57,219 nucleotides of DNA. Origin: Burkholderiales bacterium (GTDB taxonomy: Bacteria > Pseudomonadota > Gammaproteobacteria > Burkholderiales > SG8-39). A model generated the notes under the pieces. The model ran no database searches. It was not told where the DNA came from and saw only the letters and a program-made list of their open reading frames with translations. How positions within the stretch are numbered: the first letter of the stretch is position 1; each line of letters opens with the position of its first letter. The stretch is taken from positions 1 through 57,219 of the forward strand of contig JAOAEA010000020.1 of assembly GCA_026417035.1 (NCBI GenBank), given 5' to 3'. Shown here in pieces: positions 8,302-19,490 of the stretch. Position numbers and translations under genes: made by a program.

Positions 8302-9210
8302 TCAAGCCGCCCGCTTCGCCGCGATCGCGTTGCCGGCGCGCGAGGCGGCCTTGCGCCCGAGGTGCGCCGAGATGAACTGCCCGGCGTCGACGATGCGCTC
8401 GAGGTCGAGGCCCGTCTCGACCGCAAGCCCCTGCATCATGTACACGACGTCCTCGGTCGCGACGTTGCCGGTCGCGCCCTTCGCGTAGGGGCAGCCGCCG
8501 AGGCCCGCCACCGAGCTGTGGAAGATCGCCACGCCCACCTCCATCGCCGCGTAGATGTTGGCGAGCGCCTGGCCGTAGGTGTCGTGGAAATGCCCCGAGA
8601 GGCGCTCGATCGGGAACACGCGCGCCGCTGCTTCCATCACGGTCTTCACCCGGTTCGCCGTGCCCACGCCGATGGTGTCGGCGATGTCGATCTCGTCACA
8701 GCCGAGCGCGGCGAGCCGGTTCACCACATCCACCACCGCTTCGGGCCGCACCTCGCCCTGGTAGGGGCAGCCGAGCGCGCAGGAGATGCTGCCGCGCAGC
8801 CGCAGGCCGTGCGCCTTCGCCGTCCTCGCCACCGGTTCGAAGCGTGCGATGCTCTCGGCGATCGAGCAGTTGATGTTCTTGCGTGAGAACGCTTCGCTCG
8901 CCGCGCCGAAGATCACGACCTCGTCCGCCCGCGCCGCGAGCGCGCCCTCGAGGCCCTTCAGGTTCGGCGCGAGCACCGAATAGACGGTGCCGGGCCGGCG
9001 GCGGATCCCCGCCATCACCTCGGCGGCGTCGGCCATCTGCGGCACCCACTTCGGCGACACGAAGGAAGTCGCCTCGATGTTCGCGAAGCCGCAGTCGGAG
9101 AGACGGTCCACCAGCGCGATCTTGACCGCGGTGGGGATCGCGGCCTTCTCGTTTTGCAGCCCGTCGCGCGGACCGACCTCGACGATCTTGACTCGGGCGG
9201 GAAGCGGCAT
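8302..9210 (-). CDS. mvaB: Hydroxymethylglutaryl-CoA lyase
   Basis: 302 residues. A TIM-barrel HMG-CoA lyase splits 3-hydroxy-3-methylglutaryl-CoA into acetoacetate and acetyl-CoA, the last step of leucine breakdown. The catalytic and metal motifs are present: VGPRDGLQNEK near the start, HFHDTYGQALAN in the middle and the GLGGCPYAKGATGNVATED loop with its catalytic Cys. The start at 9210 (MPLPARVKIVEVG) is the usual N-terminus; an in-frame extension of nine residues upstream is unlikely. It lies at the end of the liuB-liuC-liuD-mvaB gene order. It may also act on the isohexenyl analogue made in terpene breakdown, as proposed for Pseudomonas LiuE. Confidence 0.95.
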   Translation of the reverse strand: MPLPARVKIVEVGPRDGLQNEKAAIPTAVKIALVDRLSDCGFANIEATSFVSPKWVPQMADAAEVMAGIRRRPGTVYSVLAPNLKGLEGALAARADEVVIFGAASEAFSRKNINCSIAESIARFEPVARTAKAHGLRLRGSISCALGCPYQGEVRPEAVVDVVNRLAALGCDEIDIADTIGVGTANRVKTVMEAAARVFPIERLSGHFHDTYGQALANIYAAMEVGVAIFHSSVAGLGGCPYAKGATGNVATEDVVYMMQGLAVETGLDLERIVDAGQFISAHLGRKAASRAGNAIAAKRAA

Positions 9211-9278
9211 GGGGCGTGAGTCTAGCCCAGAGCGCAAGACCCCGACGCGGACGGGGGCTCTGCGACGCCGGCGAAAGG

Positions 9279-9440
9279 CTCAACGCAAAGACGCCAAGGG
9301 CGCGAAGGGCCGCGAGGGAAGGCCCTTCGCTCGGCCTCCGCGCCTTCACGCCGGGATCCGACCGATGCGCCCGCGGCAGGTCTTGCCACCCCTGCCAGGA
9401 ACCCTTGCGGGGCTTTGCGCCCTTTGCGCCTTCGCGGTTC
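9279..9440. repeat. Intergenic inverted-repeat element, GCGCGAAGG variant (copy c)
   Basis: The left arm is AACGCAAAGACGCCAAGGGC plus GCGAAGG and the right arm is CTTTGCGCCCTTTGCGCCTT plus CGCGGTTC. It sits between liuD and mvaB inside the liu operon. Confidence 0.75.
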
Positions 9441-9456
9441 CGTCGTGCCGGGCGCC

Positions 9457-11463
<2,007 letters not shown>

Positions 11464-11478
11464 CGGCCGTCGCCGCGG

Positions 11479-11653
11479 TTCAACGCAGAGGACGCAGGGA
11501 GCGCGGAGCGCCGCAGAGCGGGCAGGCGGCCGCGTGGTGCGGCGCGCGCAAGTGCGCCAATCCGCGGGCCGCTGTGCGCCAGGAGGTCATCGCGACAGTC
11601 CGCGTGCATACACTCATCGCCCGCCCGCGCTCCTCCGCGTCCTCCGCGTTGCG
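11479..11653. repeat. Intergenic inverted-repeat element (copy d), overlapping the liuC 3' end
   Basis: Left arm TTCAACGCAGAGGACGCAGG; right arm CTCCTCCGCGTCCTCCGCG plus TTGCGG. The right arm is read through as the last residues of the liuC protein. Confidence 0.75.
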
Positions 11654-12468
11654 GCCGCTCGCGGTTTCTCGGCCGCCTCCAGCCACGCGGGCTTGCGCTT
11701 CTCCAGGAACGCGCGCACGCCTTCCTTACCCTCGGCCGAGGCGCGCACCTTCGCGATGCGCTTCGCCGTGTCCTCGCGCAGCCTCGCGTCGATCGGCCGT
11801 CCGGAGACCGCGCGGATGAGATCCTTCGTCGCGGCGACGGCATGCGGCCCGGCGGACACGAGGTGGCCGAGGATCGCGTTCACGGTGCCGTCGAGCTCCT
11901 CGGGCAGCGCGATCTCCTGGACGAGCCCGATCCGGTAGGCCTCCGCGGCGGTGAAGCGTTCGGCGGTCAGCATGTAGCGGCGCGCGGCCCGTTCGCCCAT
12001 CGCCGCGACGACGTACGGGCCGATCGTCGCGGGGATGAGGCCGAGCTTCACCTCCGAGAGCGAGAACTCGACCTCGTGCGCGGCGACCGCGATGTCGCAC
12101 GCGGCGACGAGCCCGATGCCGCCGGCGAAGGCGGCCCCGTGCACGCGCGCCACGGTGGGCTTTCTCACCGCCGCGAGCGTCGCGAGCATGTTGGCGAGCC
12201 CCATGGCGTCGGCGTAGTTCTCCTCCAGGGAGTAGCCGGCCATCTTCTTCATCCAGTGGAGGTCGGCGCCCGCGCAGAAGGCGCTGCCGCGCGCGGCGAG
12301 CACCATCGCGCGCAGGCCCGGGTCCCGGTCCACGGTGGCGAAGGCGTCGGTGAGCTCGGAGATCATCTCCTCGTTGAAGGCGTTGCGCACGTCCGGGCGG
12401 TTCATCCACACCAGGGCGACGCCGTGCACGGTTTCGGTCTCGAGGGTCCTGTAGCGCTTCGTCTTCAT
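11614..12468 (-). CDS. liuC: Methylglutaconyl-CoA hydratase (crotonase family)
   Basis: 284 residues. Crotonase fold: oxyanion-hole segment SAFCAGADLHWMK (about 62-74), the FAGGIGLVAACD turn and FSLSEVKLGLIPA with Glu139. The first Glu of canonical enoyl-CoA hydratases is Gly119 here, as in the neighbouring AtuE-like protein. Adds water to 3-methylglutaconyl-CoA to give HMG-CoA, between the carboxylase and the lyase encoded beside it. The last 14 or so residues (ATRRTRRSAGGR) are encoded by the arm of repeat copy d, so the natural C-terminus has been replaced or extended. It starts 10 bases after the stop of liuB. Confidence 0.92.
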   Translation of the reverse strand: MKTKRYRTLETETVHGVALVWMNRPDVRNAFNEEMISELTDAFATVDRDPGLRAMVLAARGSAFCAGADLHWMKKMAGYSLEENYADAMGLANMLATLAAVRKPTVARVHGAAFAGGIGLVAACDIAVAAHEVEFSLSEVKLGLIPATIGPYVVAAMGERAARRYMLTAERFTAAEAYRIGLVQEIALPEELDGTVNAILGHLVSAGPHAVAATKDLIRAVSGRPIDARLREDTAKRIAKVRASAEGKEGVRAFLEKRKPAWLEAAEKPRAAATRRTRRSAGGR

Positions 12469-12477
12469 CGCCGTCCT

Positions 12478-14085
12478 TCACATGCGGAACACGCCGAACC
12501 GCGTCGTCTCGACCGGGGCGTTGAGCGCCGCCGAGATCGCGAGCCCGAGCACCCGGCGGGTGTCCTCCGGGGCGATCACGCCGTCGTCCCAGAGCCGCGC
12601 GGTGGCGTAGTAGGGATGGCCCTGCCGCTCGTACTGCTCGAGGATCGGCTGGCGGAACCTCTCCTCCTCCTCCTTCGGCCAGGTGCCGCCCTTCGCCTCG
12701 ATCGCGTCGCGCCGCACCGTGGCGAGCACGCTCGCCGCCTGCTGCCCGCCCATGACGCTGATGCGCGCGTTCGGCCACATCCAGAGGAAGCGCGGCGAGT
12801 AGGCGCGGCCGCACATGCCGTAGTTGCCCGCGCCGAAGGAGCCGCCGATGATGACGGTGAACTTGGGCACCCTGGCGGTCGCCACCGCCGTGACCATCTT
12901 CGCGCCGTCCTTGGCGATGCCCGAGGTCTCGTATTTCTTGCCCACCATGAAGCCGGTGATGTTCTGCAGGAACACGAGCGGGATGCCGCGCTGCGCGCAG
13001 AGCTCGATGAAGTGCGCGCCCTTGAGCGCCGACTCCGAGAACAGGATGCCGTTGTTCGCGACGATGCCGACCGGGTAGCCCCAGACGTGCGCGAAGCCGG
13101 TCACGAGCGTCGTGCCGTAGTTCTGCTTGAACTCGTCGAGCTCGGAGCCGTCCACGACGCGCGCGATCACCTCGCGCACGTCGTAGGGCTTGCGCGTGTC
13201 CGCCGGGATCACGCCGCCGAGCTCCTCGGGCGCGTACAGCGGCTCGCGCGGCTCGCGCACGGCGAGGGCGACCGCCTTCACGCGGTTGAGGTTGGCGACG
13301 ATGCGCCGCGCGATCGCGAGCGCGTGCTGGTCGTTGACGGCGTAGTGGTCGGCGACCCCGGACTGGCGCGTGTGCACGTCCGCGCCGCCGAGCTCCTCTG
13401 CGGTCACGACCTCGCCGGTCGCGGCCTTCACGAGCGGCGGGCCGCCGAGGAAGATCGTGCCCTGGTTGCGGACGATCACCGTCTCGTCGCTCATCGCCGG
13501 GACATAGGCGCCGCCCGCGGTGCACGAGCCCATCACCACGGCGATCTGCGGGATGCCCGCGGCCGACATGTTGGCCTGGTTGTAGAAGATGCGGCCGAAG
13601 TGGTCGCGGTCGGGGAACACTTCGTCCTGGGTCGGCAGGTTCGCGCCGCCGGAGTCGACGAGGTAGACGCACGGCAGGTGGTTCTGCCAGGCGATCTCCT
13701 GCGCGCGGACGTGCTTCTTCACCGTGATCGGGAAGTAGGTGCCGCCCTTCACGGTGGCGTCGTTCGCGACGACGACGCATTCGCGGCCCGAGATCCGGCC
13801 GATGCCGGTGATCACGCCGCCGCCGGGCGCGTCGTCGCCGTACATGCCGTAGCCGGCGAGCTGCGAGAGCTCGAGGAAGGGCGAGCCGGGATCGAGGAGC
13901 GTGCGCACGCGCTCGCGCGGCACCAGCTTGCCGCGGGCGACGTGCTTCGCGCGCGCGGCCTCGTCGCCGCCGAGCCCCGCCTGCGCGACTTTCTCGCGCA
14001 GGTCCGCGACCAGCGCGCTCATCTGGTGCGCATTGGCGCGGAACTCCACCGAGCGCGGGTTGACGGCGGTCTTGAGGATGCCCAT
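12478..14085 (-). CDS. liuB: 3-methylcrotonyl-CoA carboxylase beta subunit (carboxyltransferase)
   Basis: 535 residues, the usual length for MCC beta. Tandem crotonase-like carboxyltransferase halves: the N-half has [21 protein letters not shown] and [17 protein letters not shown], and the C-half has [33 protein letters not shown] and [19 protein letters not shown]. Transfers CO2 from biotin on LiuD to the gamma carbon of 3-methylcrotonyl-CoA. It is the first gene of the operon running liuB-liuC-liuD-mvaB. It differs clearly from the other two carboxyltransferases in the window (28514 and 38100). Confidence 0.95.
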   Translation of the reverse strand: MGILKTAVNPRSVEFRANAHQMSALVADLREKVAQAGLGGDEAARAKHVARGKLVPRERVRTLLDPGSPFLELSQLAGYGMYGDDAPGGGVITGIGRISGRECVVVANDATVKGGTYFPITVKKHVRAQEIAWQNHLPCVYLVDSGGANLPTQDEVFPDRDHFGRIFYNQANMSAAGIPQIAVVMGSCTAGGAYVPAMSDETVIVRNQGTIFLGGPPLVKAATGEVVTAEELGGADVHTRQSGVADHYAVNDQHALAIARRIVANLNRVKAVALAVREPREPLYAPEELGGVIPADTRKPYDVREVIARVVDGSELDEFKQNYGTTLVTGFAHVWGYPVGIVANNGILFSESALKGAHFIELCAQRGIPLVFLQNITGFMVGKKYETSGIAKDGAKMVTAVATARVPKFTVIIGGSFGAGNYGMCGRAYSPRFLWMWPNARISVMGGQQAASVLATVRRDAIEAKGGTWPKEEEERFRQPILEQYERQGHPYYATARLWDDGVIAPEDTRRVLGLAISAALNAPVETTRFGVFRM

Positions 14086-14212
14086 TCGGGGTCTTCTGGC
14101 GCGGCCTTGGCGGCGGAACGCGATTCTAGCAGCGCGGCTCGCCCTGCCGCGGCTCCGGCTGCGCGCGCCCGATCTCGACTACCATCGGCCCAAGCCGCCG
14201 CGCCGCCCGCCC

Positions 14213-15127
14213 ATGCTCCGATCCGACCGCGTCTGGACCCTGCTTCGCGCCGCATCGCGCGCCGCGCGCGAGCTTCGCGACGACGCACCGCGCGCGTTCG
14301 CCCTCGCCGAGGACGGGCGCCTCGTCGAGACCGGCGGGACGGACGCGCAGCTCGCCTGGCGTCCGGACACGGGCTGGACGCCCTGCGCGGACGGTGTCGA
14401 GGACCCGCGGCTCGCGCTCTACCTGCCGCTCTGCGGGGCGCGGCCCGGCCGGAGGCTGACGATCGGCCACCTCGGGCAGAGCCTCGACGGCTTCGTGGCG
14501 ACGGCGGCCGGCGAGTCGCGCTCGGTGAACGGCGAGGAGAACATCGTCCATCTGCACCGCCTGCGCGCGCTCTGCGATGCCGTCGTCGTCGGCGCGGCGA
14601 CCGTCGCCGCGGACGACCCGCGGCTCACCACGCGGCTCGTGGACGGGCCCAATCCCCTGCGCGTCGTGCTCGATCCGCGCCGTCGCCTCGCGCCCGGCCA
14701 TCGCCTCTTCAGCGACGGCAAGGCGCCGACGCTGGTGATCTGCGACGCCGCCCGCGCGGCGGCGGACAACCGGGTGGGCCAGGCGGAGCTCGCTGGCGTC
14801 CCGCTGCGCGGCGGGCTGCTCGACCCGGCCGCGGTGCTCGAACTGCTGCACCGGCGCGGTTGCCACGCGGTGTTCGTCGAGGGCGGCGGGTTCACCGTCT
14901 CGGCGTTCCTCGCCGCGGGCCTGCTCGATCGCCTGCACGTGACCGTCGCGCCCCTCGTGATCGGCGCGGGCCGGCCGGGCCTGCGTCTCGCGCCGGCCGC
15001 GCGCCTCGGCGACGCGCTCCGGGCGCCGCACCGCATCTTCCGGCTCGGGAACGACGTACTGTTCGACTTCGACCTGGGCGGCGGCGCGGCCTGCGGCGAA
15101 GCGCCGGGGATCGCGCGGGTGCTGTAG
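14213..15127 (+). CDS. RibD-type (riboflavin/dihydrofolate-reductase-like) reductase
   Basis: 304 residues. The first 78 residues match no domain I recognise. From about residue 80 there is a RibD C-terminal reductase fold: RRLTIGHLGQSLDGFVA, GAATVAADDPRLTTR, GPNPLRVVLDPRRRL and HAVFVEGGGFTVSAFL, a glycine turn typical of the NADPH site. The deaminase half of true RibD is absent, so this is not the riboflavin enzyme. Such stand-alone RibD_C proteins reduce pteridine- or pyrimidine-linked sugars in other pathways. It converges on a methyltransferase/glycosyltransferase/PTPS-like/dehydrogenase operon, which suggests a shared pterin- or pyrimidine-derived product. Divergent from liuB across 127 bp. 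Confidence 0.8.
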   Translation: MLRSDRVWTLLRAASRAARELRDDAPRAFALAEDGRLVETGGTDAQLAWRPDTGWTPCADGVEDPRLALYLPLCGARPGRRLTIGHLGQSLDGFVATAAGESRSVNGEENIVHLHRLRALCDAVVVGAATVAADDPRLTTRLVDGPNPLRVVLDPRRRLAPGHRLFSDGKAPTLVICDAARAAADNRVGQAELAGVPLRGGLLDPAAVLELLHRRGCHAVFVEGGGFTVSAFLAAGLLDRLHVTVAPLVIGAGRPGLRLAPAARLGDALRAPHRIFRLGNDVLFDFDLGGGAACGEAPGIARVL

Positions 15128-15146
15128 CACCGGAGAACCGCAAGGG

Positions 15147-15343
15147 CTCAACGCGGAGGACGCAGAGGACGCGGAGCGCCGCAGAGCTCTGGCTTCCGGG
15201 TTGGCCGGGTCAAGCGTTGCACGGCTAGGCGGGCCGCCGGAGCTCCGCACGGGGCTCCCGCGGGCAGCGCCCGCGCGCTCCCGTCGCCACGCAAGCTCGT
15301 CGAACGATTCTCTCTGCGGCCCTCTGCGTCCTCCGCGTTGCGC
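15147..15343. repeat. Intergenic inverted-repeat element (copy e), inside the methyltransferase frame
   Basis: Left arm CTCAACGCGGAGGACGCAGA plus GGACGCGGAG; right arm CCCTCTGCGTCCTCCGCGTTG. The whole element is open in the frame of the methyltransferase gene, which terminates in the left arm. Confidence 0.78.
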
Positions 15344-16137
15344 CTTTCGGGCAGGCCGCCGAGGTCCACGTGGCCCACGGCGAGGCGCGAGGCGCCGCTC
15401 GCGATCCAGGCCCGGCGGCGCGCCGCCCAGTCCGCGAGCGCCGCGCGCTCCGCGGGCGCGACTTCGAGCGCGGCCTCGAGCCATCCGGCGACGAGCGCGG
15501 ATTGCAGCGCTGCTTCCTCGGGCCCCAGGGTCCAGTCGCTCGCTGCGCTCGACACTTCGTAGCCGCGCGCCGCGAAGAGCGCCGCCGCGCGGCCGGCCGC
15601 GGCCGGTCCGAGCGCGGGCCCGAAGCCCTTGTCGCCGCGCTGGTGGCGGTTCACGAGCTCGCGCACCGTCTCGTCGCCGCGCTCGCGCGGCGTCCATGCG
15701 ACGCGGCCATCGTAGGTGAGCGCGAAGAGCACCGGCACGCGTGCCGCCGCGCAGGCGGCGGCCAGGCGCTCGAGCCACGCCTCGGAGACGAGATCGAGCA
15801 GCGCCGAGGCGGTGACGAGGTCGGCTTGCGCGAACGGGACGCGATCGAGCGCCTGCGCGAGGTCGAGCGCGAGCGGCTCGACTGCCGTGCCCTCGGGGAA
15901 CGGCCGCGCCGTGATGCGCGCGAGGAGCGCCGCGTCGTGATCGACGGCGATCCAGCGGCTCGGGCAGGCGAGCCGCGGCGCGAGCCAGCGCAGATTCGCG
16001 CCGGTGCCCGCGCCGAGGTCGACGACGACGGCCGTGCGTCCGTCGCGCGGCCGGATCGCTGGCACGAGCGCCGCGGCGCGCGCCGCCGCGTCCGCACCCT
16101 CGCGCAGCGCGAGCCACTGCTCGCTGAAGCCGCTCAT
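15148..16137 (-). CDS. SAM-dependent methyltransferase with repeat-derived C-terminal tail
   Basis: 329 residues. Residues 1-264 form a class I methyltransferase: motif I VVVDLGAGTGANLRWLAP (about 37-54), motif II WIAVDHDAALL and the acidic DLVTASALLDLV. From residue 265 the sequence becomes RRNAEDAEGRREN and continues for about 65 residues encoded entirely by repeat copy e. The original protein probably ended near GHVDLGGLPE, and the element removed its stop codon. The tail is unlikely to be functional. Last gene of the minus-strand operon MDR dehydrogenase, PTPS-like, glycosyltransferase, methyltransferase; the acceptor is unknown. It begins 4 bp after the glycosyltransferase stop. Confidence 0.82.
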   Translation of the reverse strand: MSGFSEQWLALREGADAAARAAALVPAIRPRDGRTAVVVDLGAGTGANLRWLAPRLACPSRWIAVDHDAALLARITARPFPEGTAVEPLALDLAQALDRVPFAQADLVTASALLDLVSEAWLERLAAACAAARVPVLFALTYDGRVAWTPRERGDETVRELVNRHQRGDKGFGPALGPAAAGRAAALFAARGYEVSSAASDWTLGPEEAALQSALVAGWLEAALEVAPAERAALADWAARRRAWIASGASRLAVGHVDLGGLPERRNAEDAEGRRENRSTSLRGDGSARALPAGAPCGAPAARLAVQRLTRPTRKPELCGAPRPLRPPR

Positions 16138-16141
16138 CGCG

Positions 16142-17188
16142 TCAAGCCGCCGTCACGAGCGCCGCCGCGAGCCGCGCGCACGCGTCGGGCCACGTCGGCA
16201 GGCGCTCGCGCGCGCGCCGCGCGCCCGCCGCGAGCCGATCCCGAAGCTCCGGCTCGTCGAGGAGGCGTGCGAGGGCGTCGCGCAGCGCCGCAGCGTCACC
16301 CGGCGGGACCAGCAAACCCGCGTCCCCGGGCACGGTGTCCGGTACCGCGCCGGCGCGTGTGCTCACGACCGGCAGCCCGCGCGCGAGCGCCTCGGCGAGC
16401 GCCATGCCGTAGCCCTCGTGGAACGTCGCGAGCACGAACGCGTCGGCGCGGTCGTAGAGGGCATCGATCCGCTGCCGGTCGAGCTCGCCGGCGAGTGTGA
16501 CGCGGTGCCCGAGCCCGAGTTCGGCGATCGCGCGCCGCACGCGCGCCGCCGTCGCGGGAGCGCGCTCGAGGCTCCCGGCGCACGTGAGGTGCCAGGCGCG
16601 ATCGGCGAGGGCGCCGAGCGCGGCGAGGAGGCGCTCGTGGCCCTTGCGGGGGGTGAGCGAGGCGACGCAGACGAGCGCGAGCCCGGGACCGCCCGAGCCG
16701 CGCGCGAGCGGCGCCGGATCGGTACCGGGCTGCACCACCGCGATGCGTGGCGCGCTCACGCCGTAGGCGGCGAGCGCACGCGCCGTGGCGGCGCTCGTCG
16801 CGATCACCTTGCGCACTGCCGCGAGCGCGCGGGTTTCGGAGGCGCGCAGCCGCGCGGCCTCGCCCGCGGCGAGGCCCGTCTCCTCCGCGAGCGGATGATG
16901 CACGAGGGCGCAGAGCGCGAGCCGCGACGCTTCCGCCGCGGCGACATCCGGCATCGCGCCCAGGGCCAGGCCGTCGACGAGCACGAGGCCGCCGGAAGGG
17001 ATGCCCGCGAGCGTGCGGCGCGCGTGCGCGAGCGCCGCCGCGGTGGGCGCCGGGAAGCTCGCGTCGAGCGAGTGGACGCGAACGTCCCAGCCGAGGTCGC
17101 GCAGCCCCGCGACGGCGCGCCGGCCGTATTCGTAGCCGCCCGTGAGCGTCGCAGGGTCGCCCGGGAGGACGAAGTCGAGCGAGCGCAT
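16142..17188 (-). CDS. GT-B (family 4) glycosyltransferase
   Basis: 348 residues. The second Rossmann half carries PGTDPAPLARG, the ASLTPRKGHERLLAAL strand-helix and the GT4 donor motif FHEGYGMALAEALARG with its two Glu residues, then PVVSTRAGAVPD. A retaining nucleotide-sugar transferase acting in the cytosol or at the inner membrane is expected. The start ATG at 17188 overlaps the PTPS-like stop by one base (TGATG), so the two are co-translated. Context suggests that it glycosylates the product of the pterin-like enzymes; this is inference. Confidence 0.87.
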   Translation of the reverse strand: MRSLDFVLPGDPATLTGGYEYGRRAVAGLRDLGWDVRVHSLDASFPAPTAAALAHARRTLAGIPSGGLVLVDGLALGAMPDVAAAEASRLALCALVHHPLAEETGLAAGEAARLRASETRALAAVRKVIATSAATARALAAYGVSAPRIAVVQPGTDPAPLARGSGGPGLALVCVASLTPRKGHERLLAALGALADRAWHLTCAGSLERAPATAARVRRAIAELGLGHRVTLAGELDRQRIDALYDRADAFVLATFHEGYGMALAEALARGLPVVSTRAGAVPDTVPGDAGLLVPPGDAAALRDALARLLDEPELRDRLAAGARRARERLPTWPDACARLAAALVTAA

Positions 17189-17592
17189 CAGGGCGCGAGG
17201 TCGGCCTCGTACGACGCCCAGGCGACGTCCGACTCGTGCAGCGTGACCTTCATGCGCGCCAGCGCGTGCGCGGTCCGGCCGAGCTTCCCGGCGCGGATCG
17301 CCGCGTGCATGCGGTCGAAAACGGTTTTCGCGAGGAACTCGGTGGTGGTGTTCGAGCCGGCGAACTCGGGCAGCTCGTCGAGGTTGCGGTAGTCGAGCGC
17401 CGCGAGCGTTTCGCGCAACGCCGCTCCGGCGCGGCCGATGTCCACGACGAGGCCGTCGGCATCGAGCGCCGGACGCATGAAGGCGACATCGACCACGTAG
17501 GTCGCGCCGTGCAGGCGCTGCGCGGGTCCGAAGACCTCGCCGCGGAAGCTGTGGGCGATCATGAAGCGGTCGCGGACGCACACGGTGTACAT
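17188..17592 (-). CDS. Divergent 6-pyruvoyl-tetrahydropterin synthase/QueD homologue
   Basis: 134 residues, normal length for the T-fold PTPS/QueD family, and recognisable end to end: MIAHSF (His14), RLHGATY (His28), the NTTTEFLA helix (81-88) and VTLHES with Glu120, the residue that holds the pterin ring. Three hallmark positions are changed. The catalytic Cys four residues before HGH is Ala24, the second His of HGH (a zinc ligand) is Ala30, and the catalytic His of LDH is Tyr68. It is therefore unlikely to do the standard PTPS or 6-carboxytetrahydropterin reaction. Pterin binding with a different reaction is plausible. It sits between an MDR dehydrogenase and a glycosyltransferase in one operon. 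Confidence 0.82.
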   Translation of the reverse strand: MYTVCVRDRFMIAHSFRGEVFGPAQRLHGATYVVDVAFMRPALDADGLVVDIGRAGAALRETLAALDYRNLDELPEFAGSNTTTEFLAKTVFDRMHAAIRAGKLGRTAHALARMKVTLHESDVAWASYEADLAP

Positions 17593-17599
17593 GGCGGGC

Positions 17600-18577
17600 C
17601 TACCCGTAGCGGATGCGGTGGCAGAGCGTATCGCCCGCCGCAGTGGCGAGCCGCGCCATTGCCTGCGGCAAGTCGGCGAAACGGTCCTCGCCGGTGACGA
17701 GCGCATCGAGCGCCGGGTCGTCGAGCAGCGCGAGCGCGAGGTCGAGGCGCCGCTCGCGCGTCCAGCGCGCGCGCTGCGCGGCAGCGACGTTGCCGACCTG
17801 GGAGGACTTGAGCGCGAGGCGCTGCGCGTGGAAGCGCCCGCCGAGCGGCAGCGCCACCTCACGCGTGCCGTACCACGAGAGCTCCAGCACCGTCGCCTCG
17901 AAGCCTGCGAGCTCGAGCGCGACGCGTGCACCCTCGGGCGCACCGCTCGCGTGCACGACGAGATCGGCATCGCCCCTCGCCGAGGCGGGCAGCGCGAAAC
18001 GCGCGCCGAGCACGCGCGCGAGCTCGGCGCGGCGCGGATTCACGTCCACGAGCTCGACATCGCATCCGGGCGTGCGCGCCACGAGCCGCGCGACCAGGCA
18101 GCCGAGCGCGCCCGCGCCGACCACGGCGACGCGGTCGCCGGCGCGCAGGTTCGCGTCCCACAGGGCGTTCACGGCGGTCTCCATGTTCGCCGCGAGCACC
18201 GCGCGAGCCGGCGGCACCGCGTCGGGGATCGGGCGCACCGCCGCCGCCGGCACGACGTAGCGCGTCTGGTGCGGATGCAGGCAGAAGACCGCGCGGCCGG
18301 CCAGCGCATCGGGCCCTTCCTCGACGACGCCGACACTGGCGTAGCCGTACTTCACCGGCGCCGGGAACGCGCCGGCCTGGAACGGCGCGCGCATCCGGCC
18401 GTATTCGGCTTCGGGCACTTCGCCGCGATACACGAGCGTCTCGGTGCCGCGGCTCACGCCGCTGAAGAGCGCCCGCACGCGCACCTCGTCCGGCCCCCGG
18501 CGGGGGAGCGCTTCGGCCCGTATCTCGCCACGGGACGGGCCGGTGATCCAGAATGCGAGGGCGTGCGGGTCGCTCAC
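17600..18577 (-). CDS. MDR-family (zinc-type alcohol) dehydrogenase-like protein
   Basis: 325 residues. The GroES-like N-terminal half contains [16 protein letters not shown] and [15 protein letters not shown]. The Rossmann half contains [20 protein letters not shown] for NAD(P). The usual catalytic zinc Cys/His set is not evident ([13 protein letters not shown] replaces it), so it may be a zinc-free reductase. First gene of the four-gene operon with the PTPS-like, glycosyltransferase and methyltransferase genes, starting 7 bp before the PTPS-like gene. Probably reduces or oxidises a side chain on the pathway intermediate; the substrate is unknown. Confidence 0.82.
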   Translation of the reverse strand: MSDPHALAFWITGPSRGEIRAEALPRRGPDEVRVRALFSGVSRGTETLVYRGEVPEAEYGRMRAPFQAGAFPAPVKYGYASVGVVEEGPDALAGRAVFCLHPHQTRYVVPAAAVRPIPDAVPPARAVLAANMETAVNALWDANLRAGDRVAVVGAGALGCLVARLVARTPGCDVELVDVNPRRAELARVLGARFALPASARGDADLVVHASGAPEGARVALELAGFEATVLELSWYGTREVALPLGGRFHAQRLALKSSQVGNVAAAQRARWTRERRLDLALALLDDPALDALVTGEDRFADLPQAMARLATAAGDTLCHRIRYG

Positions 18578-18737
18578 GGCGCGCGGGCGGGCAGAGTCGG
18601 GGTGCAGCGATACTAGCAGCGTGACGCGTCATGCCGGAACGACCCCGACGAACGCCTTGCGCGCAGGCTCCGCCCGAGCGACGGACGCGCCTTGCGGCGT
18701 TGGCTCCGGAGATTGAAGAAGGGCTGCGGCCCCTTTC

Positions 18738-19490
18738 GTGTCGATCGGCCAGGCGATGTGGGTGAAGAGCGGAACGACGGCGCGCGGCGCGCTCGCGCGA
18801 CGCGCCACGGCGGCGGTGGGCGCGGTACTCGCCCTCACCCTGCTCGCGGCCGCCGCGGCATCGGCGGCGCTCGGGCTCTCGCCGGCCTACGTCGCGAAAA
18901 CCGGCGCCGCGTTCCTCGCCGCGGGCACGCTCGTCGTCGCGAACCTCGACGCGCATCCGTTCGACCGCTTCGGCGCCGCGAACGGCGTCACGCTCGTCCG
19001 CGCCGCGCTCGCGGCGCTGCTCGCGGGTCTCGTCGGCGAGGGCGCCGATCCTCCGCTCGCGGCGTTCGCGGCGGCGGCGGGCGGGATCGCGGTCGCGCTC
19101 GACTTCGTCGACGGGCGGCTCGCGCGCGCGAGTGGCCTCGCGAGCGCCTTCGGCGCGCGCTTCGACATGGAGACCGACGCCGCGCTCGTGCTCGTGCTCT
19201 CGATCCTGGCGTGGCAGACGGGCAGGGCGGGCGCGTGGGTCCTCGCCGCCGGTGCGCTGCGTTACGTGTTCGTCGCCGCGGGCGTGCTGCTCCCATGGAT
19301 GCGCCGGCCCCTGCCGCCGAGCGCGCGACGCCAGACCGCCGCGGCGACCCAGATGGTCGCGCTCGTCGCCGCGCTCGCGGTCGATCCGCCCGTGAGCGGC
19401 GCCCTGGCGGCCGCGGCGCTCGCGCTCCTGGGCGCGTCGTTCGCGATCGACACGGCCTGGCTCGCGCGGCGCAGGGGCGCGCCGTCGTGA
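18738..19490 (+). CDS. CDP-alcohol phosphatidyltransferase family protein
   Basis: 250 residues from a GTG at 18738; an ATG six codons later is an alternative. The full family signature D-x2-DG-x2-AR-x8-G-x3-D-x3-D is present with D122, D125, G126, A129, R130, G139, D143 and D147. About six hydrophobic helices, including two before the signature. Enzymes of this fold swap CMP of a CDP-activated lipid or polyol for another alcohol in the inner membrane. The product here is unknown. Its stop overlaps the start of the LtaS-like gene by four bases (GTGA), so both should work together. Divergent from the pterin-like operon over 160 bp. Confidence 0.87.
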   Translation: MSIGQAMWVKSGTTARGALARRATAAVGAVLALTLLAAAAASAALGLSPAYVAKTGAAFLAAGTLVVANLDAHPFDRFGAANGVTLVRAALAALLAGLVGEGADPPLAAFAAAAGGIAVALDFVDGRLARASGLASAFGARFDMETDAALVLVLSILAWQTGRAGAWVLAAGALRYVFVAAGVLLPWMRRPLPPSARRQTAAATQMVALVAALAVDPPVSGALAAAALALLGASFAIDTAWLARRRGAPS

